Shown piece after piece: positions 30,756 to 40,975 of a stretch of DNA of 64,000 nucleotides. Both the position numbers and the translations under genes were made by a program. The DNA lies in contig JAULJL010000003.1 in assembly GCA_030761205.1 (NCBI GenBank), positions 31,716,301 to 31,780,300 on the forward strand, written 5' to 3'. Positions within the stretch are counted from its first letter, which is position 1, and each line of letters opens with the position of its first letter. The notes under the pieces are model-generated. The model saw only the letters and a program-made list of their open reading frames with translations. It was not told the origin of the DNA and ran no database searches. This stretch comes from Fremontodendron californicum (taxonomy: Eukaryota > Streptophyta > Magnoliopsida > Malvales > Malvaceae).

Positions 30756-32651
30756 TGATAACTCGTATAATTATATAGTTTTTAGTTATGTTTTATTATT
30801 GTTTTGTGTCAAATACGAGTTATTATTGTTTAGTCTAATTGTGTTTATGATCTTTTATATTTTTATGTAATTTGGTGTTTTTCACAAGTTTCTTTGAGTG
30901 ATTTCAGATTACTAGAATTAAGGGCAAATCCAGTTCAGTTCCAGTTCCGACACCTTTTGCCATATCAGCTATATCTCGAGTTTCACTGAAGCAATAAGGC
31001 TGAAATTTGTAGCCATGCAAAGCTAAGAGGCATATCTATCTTTTTCATGTTTTACACTTCTTGAAACGGAGTCGTTTTCCCTAGCGAAATCGACCATCAA
31101 GTTGGCTGATGTGCAATGACGTCTGTGCTGACCTGTTTTCGTATTTTGCCCATATCTTCTTATCCACATCAGAAAATGAGCTGATTCCAACGGCTATGGA
31201 TCAGTAACTGATAGGGTAACATTTTTCTAGAAGACCATGTGATCAGATAAGGCCTGCAAAAATGACAAATCGACCATCAAGTTGGCTGATCAAAATCGTC
31301 ATGTATGACGAAAATTGTTAGAAAATGCACCCACCTATTATACCTACCTTTGAAATTTGTAAAGCTTGTCTCTTGTCATTTAGCCCTCCAAAATGTGTAT
31401 AAATAGAGGGCCTTGGATGATTGTAAGGGATCATATTGTACATAGGTAGGATATTAGCCATTTTAATAAAATTCTCTAAGTTTTCTTCTTCTTTCTTTTC
31501 TCTAGTTTTCTTTCTTTTCTCTAGTTTTCTTTTTCTTTAGAGAGAGCAAGAGGTTGGATAATTAATATTCTTCCTCTTCTTCTTTCTTTCTTTTATTTTC
31601 TTCTTAGATTTTCTTTAATTTTATGTTTATGTTTATAATGCCTATGCTAGGCTAAACTTCTATTTGGTTAAGGGTGATTTCAAAGCCCTAGACATGTTTT
31701 GTGATTGATTTTCAGATTCTATCTATCATTAATTTTCTATCAAAGTTGCTTATGTTCTTCTACAAGAATTGTTCATGACGTTGTCTAGATTTATTTAGGT
31801 GTACAACTAGATAGATCTTGATAATTATCTATTGCTAGTTTAGGAGTCTTGATCCGTGTAATTGTCTTGATTTCCTATTCATAAGTGGCAATTTGTGATT
31901 AATGATTATGGTCAAGTTTTCAATAATTGCAAAGTGGAACATAACCTAAGTTGAACAATCCGAGCTTATGTGTTTGTTGCTTAGATCAACCTATCTTTCT
32001 CATCATAAAGCTGCCATTAAATTGAATTTAGAGAGCTTATTCTAGGTTGTTTAATGGTTAGAGATTAAATAGAGAGCTTGTTCTATTTAACGACAAACTA
32101 AGGAAAGATTGGGGTAACAGAGCTTGTTGTTATCTACGGTTGTTAACTTTGATAGTTGGTTGATATTGATAGATCTGAAATTGATTCTTAATGATGTCTA
32201 GTGGTGGAGAATGAAACCTTAACCATATTTTTCATATTTGATTCTTCTTACTTATTTGTTTTCTTACTTTTAGTTTGCTTATTTTTTATATTTATTTTTA
32301 TTGGCTGGTTATACCGCCTAATTTGTATATTAACTTTGTTTTATTTTTATTGGCTGGTTATACCGCCTAATTTAGTATATATATTTTTATTGGCTGGTTA
32401 TACCGCCTAATTTAGTATATATATTTTTATTGGCTGGTTATACCGCCTTGCATCTTATTCTTATTATTTACTTTAGTTTAAATCTGGCTTCAAAAACCCC
32501 TTTTCTTTTATTGTTCTTGAATTTAAGTTTTAAACTATTAACTTATAAACTAAAACCCAATCCCTGAGGACTCGACCCTTGCTAACTACTATACTTACAA
32601 TTTATCTTTTTAGTGCAAGGTTAAATAAGATACACTCTTTTGGGTGCATCA
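30756..32651 (+). repeat. 3' LTR of element A
   Basis: It matches 24275-26171 nearly base for base; differences seen include GCCTGAAAAATTG versus GCCTGCAAAAATG, and GATGTTG versus GACGTTG. It is followed by the duplicated target GTGAG. Confidence 0.95.
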
Positions 32652-32656
32652 GTGAG

Positions 32657-35600
32657 GGAATTGGAAATTTTGAGAATCTCGAGAAAATCCTTCACTTGAT
32701 ATGATCCTTGGTTTGATCACCTTAAACACATTTTGGGCTGATTTATCCTTTCTTTCAAAACCCCTAGCCCAAGCCTACATTACGTGCCTTGAAAAGTTCG
32801 TTTGGATCAAATGTGGATACTTGAATTGAAGAGTATTATCCTTGCAATGAAGTATATGAGGTTTGAACCCATTGTATTGATAATATTTTCATTGTATGTT
32901 CGTTTTTGTTGGAAATTTTTGAATATCCAAGTGCATGATGAATCTAAAAAAAAAGTAGAAAAAAAGAAAAAAAAACAAAGAAAGAGTGAGGTTCTGGGGT
33001 GAAAACCCAAAAAGGGCAGTGTAGAGCACAATTGAAAATTTTTGAAGTAATGATGTTTCCAAGGCCATCAAGGAGTGAGAGATCGAATTGAAATAGCCGT
33101 TGAGTATTGAAGATCCTTATAGATCCCAAAATGTCAACTCCACTTAAAATAGGATCAGTTTTGAAAATTTGATCTTCTCTCCCATCTAAGATCACCTTCC
33201 AAAACCTTAAGCCCACCATGACCGATTTTGACATATATCAAAATACCATGTCTAGAAATCCAGAGAGTGTTGGAATTTATTTTTTAAATAAATGTTTTTT
33301 TCTTAAGGAATTCATGGTTTTAAAAATCTTATTTCATTGCTGAGCCTGGATAAAGATTCACCTCCCCCATCGATTTATGATTCTTGTAAAACCTCAATGA
33401 TAGAAACCTTGATGTGTTAGACTATCACTCTTCGAAAGAGCTAAACCTTCAGTCACCTTATTCAAGGATATTTCAAATGGTGATCACCAACTTTTAAAAT
33501 ATTTAGTGCTTCATTTTTTGGTCACTTTATTTCATTTTGATCATTAAATATAATTGTGTGGGGCAATTTTGTTAAGATCCAAAAGTTTTCAACGATTACA
33601 CAGGCTTTTTGTAAAGAATAAAGAGAATCATTTTCCTCTTTCTGTAAAAAAAAGAAAAAAAAAGAAATTGTTGCTAAATGGAGAAGATTTTTGTTTTGAG
33701 ATGAGATGAGTTCTTTCATGAAAGACATTTAAATTTTCTTTTTTTGGGGCAAGAAGAATGTTGAAACATATGTAAATAGGAAGAAAATACATGGGGTGAG
33801 GTAAAGAGAAGTTAAAGAGATAGTTGAGATAAGAAGACATGGAAGGAAATGCATGAAAAATATATTGATCAGTTCGAGGAATATTAAGGAAAAGGATAAC
33901 TTGCTTACGCTTTATTGGAATGGAAATGAAACAAAGAAAATTAAGAGTGAAGTGGAAGAGAAGTTGAGTAGTCTTGGTTGGGAGTGATAAGTGAAATAAC
34001 GAAAAGAAAAAGATTTTGGGAAATTTGAAAAGAAAGATCAAATTAAAGTGGAAAAATAAGGATAGTTTTGATCATCAACATTCACAACATTTATTTGGCA
34101 TCTGCATCAATTTGTTGACAATTGCACTTGCATCAGTTGGTATCTGCTTAGCTGTTTGATCATTTGTTTTGGCATCATTGAAATAAAAAGTTGCATTTTG
34201 CATGATTATAATTTATCATTCGCATTCACGTCATTTGGATTAGTATTTTCATTTGCAACATTGGAATAAATGTTCACATTTGCATCTTGATAGAGGCATT
34301 TGCATTATTAAGATAGGTATTTGCATTTGCGTCATGGTAAGGGCAGTCAAGTTATGAAGATAGGTATTTGCATTTGCATCTTGAAGGAGGCATTTGCATG
34401 GATATTTGCATTTACATTTGCATTGGCATTGGTAGTGTCGTTCATTAAATGTGAACACCAAATGGGTAAACAAAATTCAAAGTCATGGAATTTTTTCAAG
34501 AATCAGACTTTGGTTTCATCCAAGTCACCTTTTTCCATTTTCAGACTTTGGTTCCTTCCAAGTCACCATAAATGAAAATATTGTCAATTCCAGTCCAAAT
34601 TTTGGTTTCGTCCAAATCACTTTCAAGCCTTTTCATTTCCAGACTTTGGTTTCGCCTAAGTCACCATAAAAAATTATCAACTCCAGTTCAATCTTTTGTT
34701 TCATCCATGTCATTTTCAAGCAATGGTGTCGTTTAAGTCATTCAAGTTGTTGTCATCCAAGTCATTTTCAAATTTTGCATCTTAGACGTTGCCTGATTTT
34801 GGTTCTGCCCAAGTCACCATCAAAATTTCAATTTTATTCCTAACTCCGATTTCGTCCATGTCACTTTCAGATATTGGTTTCATCCAAACCCCTTACGCAA
34901 AAGAATTTATTTCAGATTAATCTCGATTTTGGTTTTGCCCAAGTCACTTTCAGGTTTTGGTTCCGTCCAGGCTAATTATGTCATGGAAGTGGTTTCGCCC
35001 AAGTCACTATCAAATGTTTTGATTAATCTCGACTTTGGTTTCGTCCAAGTCACCTTCAATTGTTGGTTCGGTCCAAGCCACAAAAGTTATAGAATTACTC
35101 TCGACTTTGGTTCCGCCCAAGTCACCTTTAGGTGTTGGTTTCGTCCACGTCAAAAAGCTATGGAATTAATCTTGACTTTGGTTTCGCCCAAGTCACTTTC
35201 AGGTGTTGGTTCCGTCACCCACAAAAGTTATGGAATTAATCTTGACTTTGGTTTCGCCAAAGTCAACTTCAGGTGTTGGTTCTGTCCAAGCCACAAAAGA
35301 TATGGAATTAATCTTGACTGGTTTCGCCCAAGTCATCTTCTGACTACTGGTTTCGTCCAGGTCATCTTCCGACTTCTGGTTTCGCCCAATTCATCTTCCG
35401 ACTACTGGTTTCGTCCAGGTCATCTTCCTACTACTGGTTTCGCCCAGGTCATCTTCCAACTACTAGTTTCGCCCAGGTCATCTTCTGACTACTAGTTTCA
35501 CCCAGGTCATTATCCGACTTCAGGTTTTAGCCAGGTTATTGTCCGAATTCTGGTATCGCCCAGGTCATTATCCGAATTCTGGTTTCGCCCAGATCATTTT

Positions 35601-36749
35601 TCAACTTATGGTTTTGTGCAGGCCATCTTTGGACTTCTGGTTTCGCCCAAATCATTATCCGACTTCTGGTTTCGCCCAGGTCGTTATTCGACTTCCGGTT
35701 TTGCCCAGGTCATCTTCCGACTTTTGGTTTCGCCCAGGTCATCTTTCGACTTTTGGTTTCGCCCAGGTCATCTTTCGACATATGGTTTCTCCCAGGTCAC
35801 CTTCCGACTTCTGGTTTCGCCCAGGTCATCTTTTGACTTTTGGTTTCACACAAGTCATTTCCTTACTATTGCTTTTCCCTAGGTCATCTCCTGATTGTTT
35901 GGTTTCGTCCATACCACTTCAGTCAATTTATGGTTTCGCCCAAATCAGTTTACTGATTTCTGGTTTCGTCCAAATCATTTCAGTCAATTTTTGGTTTTTC
36001 CCAGATCACTTTACTGATTTATGGTTTCGTCCAAATCACTTCAGTCAATTTCTTGTTTCGCCCAAGCCACTTTACCAATTTCTGGTTTCACCCGGATCAT
36101 TTTAGTCTATTTCTGGTTTCGTCCATATCTCTTCAGTAAATTTATGGCTTCGTCTAGATCATTTTAGTCAACTTTTCGTTTCGTCCAATCATTTCAGTCA
36201 ATTTCTGGTTTTGCCCAGATCACTTTACTGATTTCTGGTTTCGTCCAGATCACTTCATTCAATTTCTGGTTTCGCCCAGGCCACTTTACCAATTTTTGGT
36301 TTCACCCAGATCATTTTAGTCTATTTCTGGTTTCACCAGATCATTTTATCGATTTTTGGTTTCATCCAGATCACTTCAGTAAATTTCTAGTTTTGTCCAG
36401 ATCATTTCAATCAACTTCCGGTTTCGTCCATATCATTTCAATCAATTTCTGGTTTCGTCCAGATCATTTCAATCAACTTTTGGTTTCGTCCATATCATTT
36501 CAATCAATTTCTGGTTTCATCTAGATCATTTTAGTCAACTGCTGGTTTCGTCCAGATCAACTTCTGGTTTCGTCCAAATCATTAAATCATTTTTAAAATC
36601 AGTTTTAACCTTTGGATTTTTTTTTTATAAAAAAAACTCTCTAGATCTTTCCTCAATGGTGAACCAAGAGCCTCTCTCAAAATCAATCTCAATGACCGGA
36701 CAAAATTGTTGTCTATTGTCTTTGCCTTATTCCTTATACTCAGCAATGT
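32657..36749 (+). other. Element B interior, part 2, with 3' tandem repeats
   Basis: Non-coding Tat/Ogre-like 3' half. It has AT-rich sequence to about 34070, a zone of GCATTTGCAT-type short repeats (34090-34430), then the long 29-bp array described separately. No pol motif could be found. Confidence 0.6.
34490..36590 (+). repeat. 29-bp tandem array in the 3' untranslated part of element B
   Basis: About 70 diverged units built on TGGTTTCGCCCAGGTCATCT. In the middle (35330-35880) units are regular at 29 bp; at the edges they run 28-60 bp with variant spacers (TTTTAGTCAATT, ATGGAATTAATC). Two 188-codon frames (34929-35495 and 35539-36105) are open only because of the repeat. Tat/Ogre elements are known for hypervariable tandem repeats in this position. 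Confidence 0.9.
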
Positions 36750-36764
36750 GCAAAGAGGCGCAGC
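36750..36764 (+). promoter_or_regulatory. Polypurine tract of element B
   Basis: GCAAAGAGGCGCAGC precedes the 3' LTR. Element D has AAAGAGGGGCAACTA at the same place, showing the relationship. Confidence 0.75.
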
Positions 36765-37377
36765 TGTAGCCACCTAATTTTTTTTCGGATGGATTAAGCC
36801 CCGAGTCAAGTCCCAACTCAAAATCTGAGTCAAATGATCAAGTACTTAAATTGTAACTTTTTAACTCGGTTTTTTTATCCTACTAATCCGATTTCTTAAA
36901 TCAAGTTTGATAAGTTGTTAACCGGATTTTACTTCTCTTCAAATTCAAATCATCAATTGGACTTGTTTTGTTGAACACAATTTGGTTAAACCTGAAGTTG
37001 GGGTTTAAATTATTGGGGTTCAGTATTGCTAAATCATATTTTAAAGTTGGGTTTTAATATTAATTGGGCTTACTTGGATTTTCGATTTTTGTTTTGAATT
37101 TTATTTTGGCATGAACCTATAGGGCTTAGTCAATATTGGACCAAATATTTGGGCTTAGATGCCCAAATTGCAAGCCCAACAGCACCTTCGGGCCACACCC
37201 ATTAGGCCCAACCGAAAGCACCCCAGCAGGCCCACCACAAGCCAGGCTGGGCACCATCACCAAGCCTGCTGCCCCGAAACCCACCTACACTGCCCCCTGG
37301 CAGTAGCCAATAAACCCTCACGAAACCCACCTACCTTCCACTGCCCAGCCACCCTAGCCAACCTTGCCCCACGCCAC
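36765..37377 (+). repeat. 3' LTR of element B, first part
   Basis: It starts TGTAGCCACCTAATTTTTTT and follows the 5' LTR (18168-18780) closely. It is cut by element C after GCCAC (37373-37377) and resumes at 51306. Confidence 0.9.
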
Positions 37378-38877
37378 TGATAACTCGTATAATTATATAG
37401 TTCTTAGTTATGTTTTATTATTGTTTTGTGTCAAATATGAGTTATTATTGCTTAGTCTAATTGTGTTTATGATCTTTTATATTTTTATGTAATTTGGTGT
37501 TTTTCACAAGTTTCTTTGAGTGATTTCAGATTACTAGAATTAAGGGCAAATCCAGTTTAGTTCCAGTTCCGACACCGTTTGCCATATCAGCTATATCTCG
37601 AGTTTCACTGAAGCCATAAGGCTAAACTTTGTAGCCATGCAAAGCTAAGAGGCATATCTATCTTTTTCATGTTTTACATTTCTTGAAACGGAGTCGTTTT
37701 CCCTAGCGAAATCGACCATCAAGTTGGCTGATGTGCAATGACGTCTGTGCTGACCTGTTTTCGTATTTTTCCCATATCTTCTTATCCACATCAGAAAATA
37801 CGCTGATTCCAACGGCTATAGGTCCGTAACGGATAGGGGTATATTTTTCTAGAAGACCATTTTATCAGATCGAGCCTCCAACATTGACAAAATCGACCAT
37901 CAAGCTGGCTGATCAGAATTGTCATACAATATGACGAAAATTGTTAGAAAAATGCACCCACCTATTATACCTACCTTTGAAATTTGTAAAGCTTGTCTCT
38001 TGTCATTTAGCCCTCCAAAATGTGTATAAATAGAGGGCCTTGGATGAGTATTGGGATACATTATACATTGGTAGGATATTAGCCATTGTAATAAAATTCT
38101 CTAAGTTTTCTTCTTCTTTCCTTTCTCTAGTTTTCTTTTTCTTTATTTACTTATGCTTCTTACATTTCTTTTCATTTTATTCATTTTTAGTATGTGTTGC
38201 TAATCATATTGTTGAGGTGATGAGGTGAAGCTCTTGGTAAATGCTAAGGTTAGTCTCTTAAACATGAGCTAAAATGAATCATCATTTATAAACACTAGTA
38301 TAGATAATATTTTCTTTTGGTTTAAAATCATACTTGCAAAGTAGAGATCTTGATTCATTATTGACAATGAAAATGGCACAGTAAATGCTTGGTTTCATAA
38401 CCTTGATTTGTTGTAGACATATACCTTGGCATAAGGAATGCTTGAACTCTTTTTATGAGTTTTGAGGACACCAAATGAACATAATATCATATGCTATGGA
38501 CGTTGGACAATTTGGACTGAATTGCTAAACCTTCCGATTGGAACCTCCCTTATGTGTGGATTTCAATTGTGTAATAAAACAAGATTAATCTTAGCATAAC
38601 ACCAAGAGTGGATTCTCTAACCTCAACATCATTTCTTATTGTTTTTTATATCTTATTTAATTGCTTTTATGTTATTTTGTTTATTTTGTTCTCTAATATC
38701 TTGTTTACTTTCTTTGTTATTGATTCCCTAATATCTTGTTTATTTTCTTTTTCATATATATTTATAAACTTATACTTACTAGTACGCTTCCCTGTGGTTC
38801 GACCTCGGACACCCGAGAATTTATTACTTGAACATAACCTGCACTTGGGTTTACAACTCTTAATTGAGTCTCCATCA
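37378..38877 (+). repeat. 5' LTR of element C (1500 bp)
   Basis: The first 770 bp resemble the A/E LTR (TGATAACTCG, the AAATCGACCATCAAG motif, the TATAAATA box at 38025-38032, AATAAAATTCTCTAAG). After the CT-rich CTAGTTTTCTTTTTCTTT stretch at about 38144 it becomes unrelated to A/E and ends AATTGAGTCTCCATCA. The LTR is thus a mosaic of an A-type U3/R and a different U5. Confidence 0.95.
38025..38032 (+). promoter_or_regulatory. TATA box of element C LTR
   Basis: TATAAATA in the same context as in element A. Transcription from here would produce the RNA that carries the LOG-like frame. Confidence 0.75.
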
Positions 38878-38883
38878 AGTTTT

Positions 38884-38901
38884 TGGCGCCGTTGCCGGGG
38901 A
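38884..38901 (+). promoter_or_regulatory. Primer-binding site of element C
   Basis: TGGCGCCGTTGCCGGGGA, identical to those of A and E, seven bases from the LTR end. Confidence 0.88.
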
Positions 38902-38944
38902 GGCAATACTAAGTATATAAGTTTATAAGTATATTTATTTTTAT

Positions 38945-39200
38945 TGGCTGGTTATACCGCCTAATCTGTATATTAACTTTGATTTATTTTGGCTGGTTAT
39001 ACCGCCTAATTTTCTATATATTTATATTTATATTGTATATTAACTTTGTTTTATTTTTATTGGCTGGTTATACCGCCTAATCTGTATATTAACTTTGATT
39101 TATTTTGGCTGGTTATACCGCCTAATTTTCTATATATTTATATTTATATTGTATATTAACTTTGTTTTATTTTTATTGGCTGGTTATACCGCCTAATCTG
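38945..39200 (+). repeat. GGCTGGTTATACCGCC repeat (five copies) after the primer site
   Basis: Five copies of the hairpin unit at about 38945, 38990, 39060, 39106 and 39178. They sit in a larger repeat of about 116 bp (CTAATCTGTATATTAACTTTG ... TTTATATTGTATATTAAC). In A and E the same units lie inside the LTR just before the primer site. Confidence 0.85.
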
Positions 39201-39964
39201 TATATTAACTTTGTTTTATGCTTGTTTGGCGACGTGATTTTAGATCTCGTCGTTTAGTTAGATTTTATTGTGAAACTTTTTCAGGTAATCTTTCTAATAC
39301 AACTCCTACCATGTGCACGATGGACGTGTAACGGTAAATGTCGTTCTATTGGGATTCCGTCCTCTAATCGAGATGATAAAAATTGAATTCATTAAGGATG
39401 GACTGAGTAAGGAGAATTTGGGTAATATCCAATCTTCTCTTGAGACGCATCCTAGTGGAGACGTACAAAGAGAAATTCTTGATTTATGGCCGCAATTCCA
39501 AAGGGAATGACAACATCTTGGGAATCTGATGTTAAAAGACCCTGTTTGCCAGCTTGTAAGAAAACTGGATGGGAAGCATATCCTCGACTCATAGAAGGCG
39601 TTTAAGCCGTTTCTGGACGTAAAACCAGAGGAAGATGTGAGCCACAGTCACAACTACAGTAAATGACTTCTTAGCTTTTGGTTTGATTTGCAATAACTTC
39701 ATTTCGGTTTAATTTACGTGTTGTTCGATTTGTGTAATTATTCTCGATTTTTTTTTTTGCATTGGTCTTTTACGGTTGATTTTTCTTCTCTTTTTGATTT
39801 TCTTCCTGAAATCACGCAAAAATCTTTTGTTAGGTTAACATTTTCTTCTGACAGGTCAGATACACTTTCGGCGACATTATTACTCTTGTCTGATTCACTA
39901 CTCAGTCCTCTATATATTACACCATGTACTCATTCTCTTTCAGGCACTCGAAAAAGAAAAAAAA
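39201..39964 (+). other. Leader upstream of the LOG-like frame in element C
   Basis: The composition is less AT-rich than the surroundings. A small frame (39313-39510, 65 codons, reading MHDGRVTVNVVLLGFRPLIE at its start) has no family I recognise. Intron-like borders can be imagined (CTACAGTAAATG at about 39657 and TCTTTCAGGCACT at about 39940), so the captured gene may have kept a 5' leader with an intron, or this may be ancestral gag leader. I cannot decide. Confidence 0.35.
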
Positions 39965-40612
39965 ATGGAAAGTACTTCGTCCCAACGCATTAAAAAAATT
40001 TGTGTCTTTGGAGGTGCTTATCCAGGGAAAAATAACATATTCGCTGATGAAGCCATAAGAGTTGGAGTAATACTTGCCCAACAAAAGATCCACTTGATTT
40101 ATGGAGGCGGTAGTACGGGTTTAATGGGAGCAGTCGCTACAGCAGCACACGCCGGAGGAAGTCCAGTTCTAGGAATCGTGCCAAAACTATTCACAAGTTT
40201 TTGTGGACCTACCTTGGGTACGGAAATACAAGTCTGGAGTATCGATGAATGGATAACAATCATGTACCATTCTGCCGATGCATTCATTGCTTTACCAGGA
40301 GGTCTGGGTACATTGGAAGAAATAGCTTGCGTGGCTTCTTGGTCATCTTTGGTCACAAAAAAGAAACCCATTGGTTTGCTTAATATTAATGGTTATTTTA
40401 GTAATTTGTTTTCATATTTAGATAATGCTGTGGATAATGGATTCATGTTTTCAGAGGCAAGGAGAACCATAATTTCTGCTACAACCATTGAAGATTTACT
40501 CAAAAAGCTCCAAGCTTATAAGTATTTATCTGCTACAGTTGTTTCGCAAACGCTCGGAAAAAGAAAAAGAGATATGGATGAGCAAGGAGTGGATTGCACT
40601 CTGTCTTTGTGA
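39965..40612 (+). CDS. LOG-family phosphoribohydrolase-like protein (215 aa)
   Basis: LOG enzymes release active cytokinin base from its riboside monophosphate in the cytosol and nucleus. This frame is full length for the family (215 aa), intact and intronless; plant LOG genes normally have several introns. Residues 12-21 (ICVFGGAYPG) match the N-terminal nucleotide-binding loop (CVFCGSS.G), 45-55 (IYGGGSTGLMG) and 105-119 (ADAFIALPGGLGTLEE region) match the two diagnostic motifs, and 134-145 (KPIGLLNINGYF) follows the family. Where LOG enzymes have a catalytic Arg-Lys (MxxRKxxM, about residues 93-100) this protein reads IDEWITIM. Activity is therefore doubtful. The C-terminus has KRKRD (199-203). 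It replaces gag in this element. The start is the first ATG after an A-rich leader. Confidence in the family is high; function is open. Confidence 0.9.
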   Translation: MESTSSQRIKKICVFGGAYPGKNNIFADEAIRVGVILAQQKIHLIYGGGSTGLMGAVATAAHAGGSPVLGIVPKLFTSFCGPTLGTEIQVWSIDEWITIMYHSADAFIALPGGLGTLEEIACVASWSSLVTKKKPIGLLNINGYFSNLFSYLDNAVDNGFMFSEARRTIISATTIEDLLKKLQAYKYLSATVVSQTLGKRKRDMDEQGVDCTLSL

Positions 40613-40975
40613 CATTATCTAACATTTTGTTTGTTGTGTCTCAGTTCTAATAAGTGGTTAGCAACCTCTGCAGGTAATATCTCCTAAATTCTACCTTTAG
40701 TAGGGGGTAAGGGACATATTTTGCTAATTTAAAAAAAAAATAAAAAAATAAAAAAATAAAAAAATAAAAAAATTTTGATGTGTTTTAAGCCATTTAGAAG
40801 TATTCATTCTGAACATGGTCTGAGTAAGGGAGACTTGAGACATACCTTGTCAGTTTGATTTCTTCTTTCAAAAAAAAAAAAAAAAAGTTTGTTGTGTTTT
40901 AAGCAATTTAGAAGTATTCATTCTGAACAAGGTCTGAGTAAGGGAGACTTGAGACATACCTTGTCAGTTTGATTT
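40613..40975 (+). other. 3' flank of the LOG-like frame with A-rich tail and duplicated block
   Basis: After the stop come about 115 bp of unique sequence and then an A-rich stretch broken by T (40730-40771), which could be a relic poly(A) tail of the captured mRNA. An 86-bp block (about 40776-40861) is repeated at about 40887-40974 with few differences, and a second A run (40870-40885) precedes the second copy. Confidence 0.6.

Larger units (their letters stand above)
24275..32651 (+). mobile_element. Element A: complete gag-only (TR-GAG) LTR retrotransposon
   Basis: The LTRs are 24275-26171 and 30756-32651 (1897 and 1896 bp), starting TGATAACTCG and ending GGGTGCATCA. A perfect 5-bp target duplication GTGAG lies at 24270-24274 and 32652-32656. 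The primer site TGGCGCCGTTGCCGGGGA is of Athila type. The interior encodes one 312-residue gag-derived protein and no pol, the structure called TR-GAG. A hAT element inserted in the 3' part. LTRs differ by roughly eight visible changes, so the insertion is young relative to B. Confidence 0.95.

Noticed and set aside
34929..36105. Two 188-codon frames with repeated WFRPGH motifs
   Set aside because: The period is 29 bp, so the frame is kept only through repeat composition; no start context or domain.
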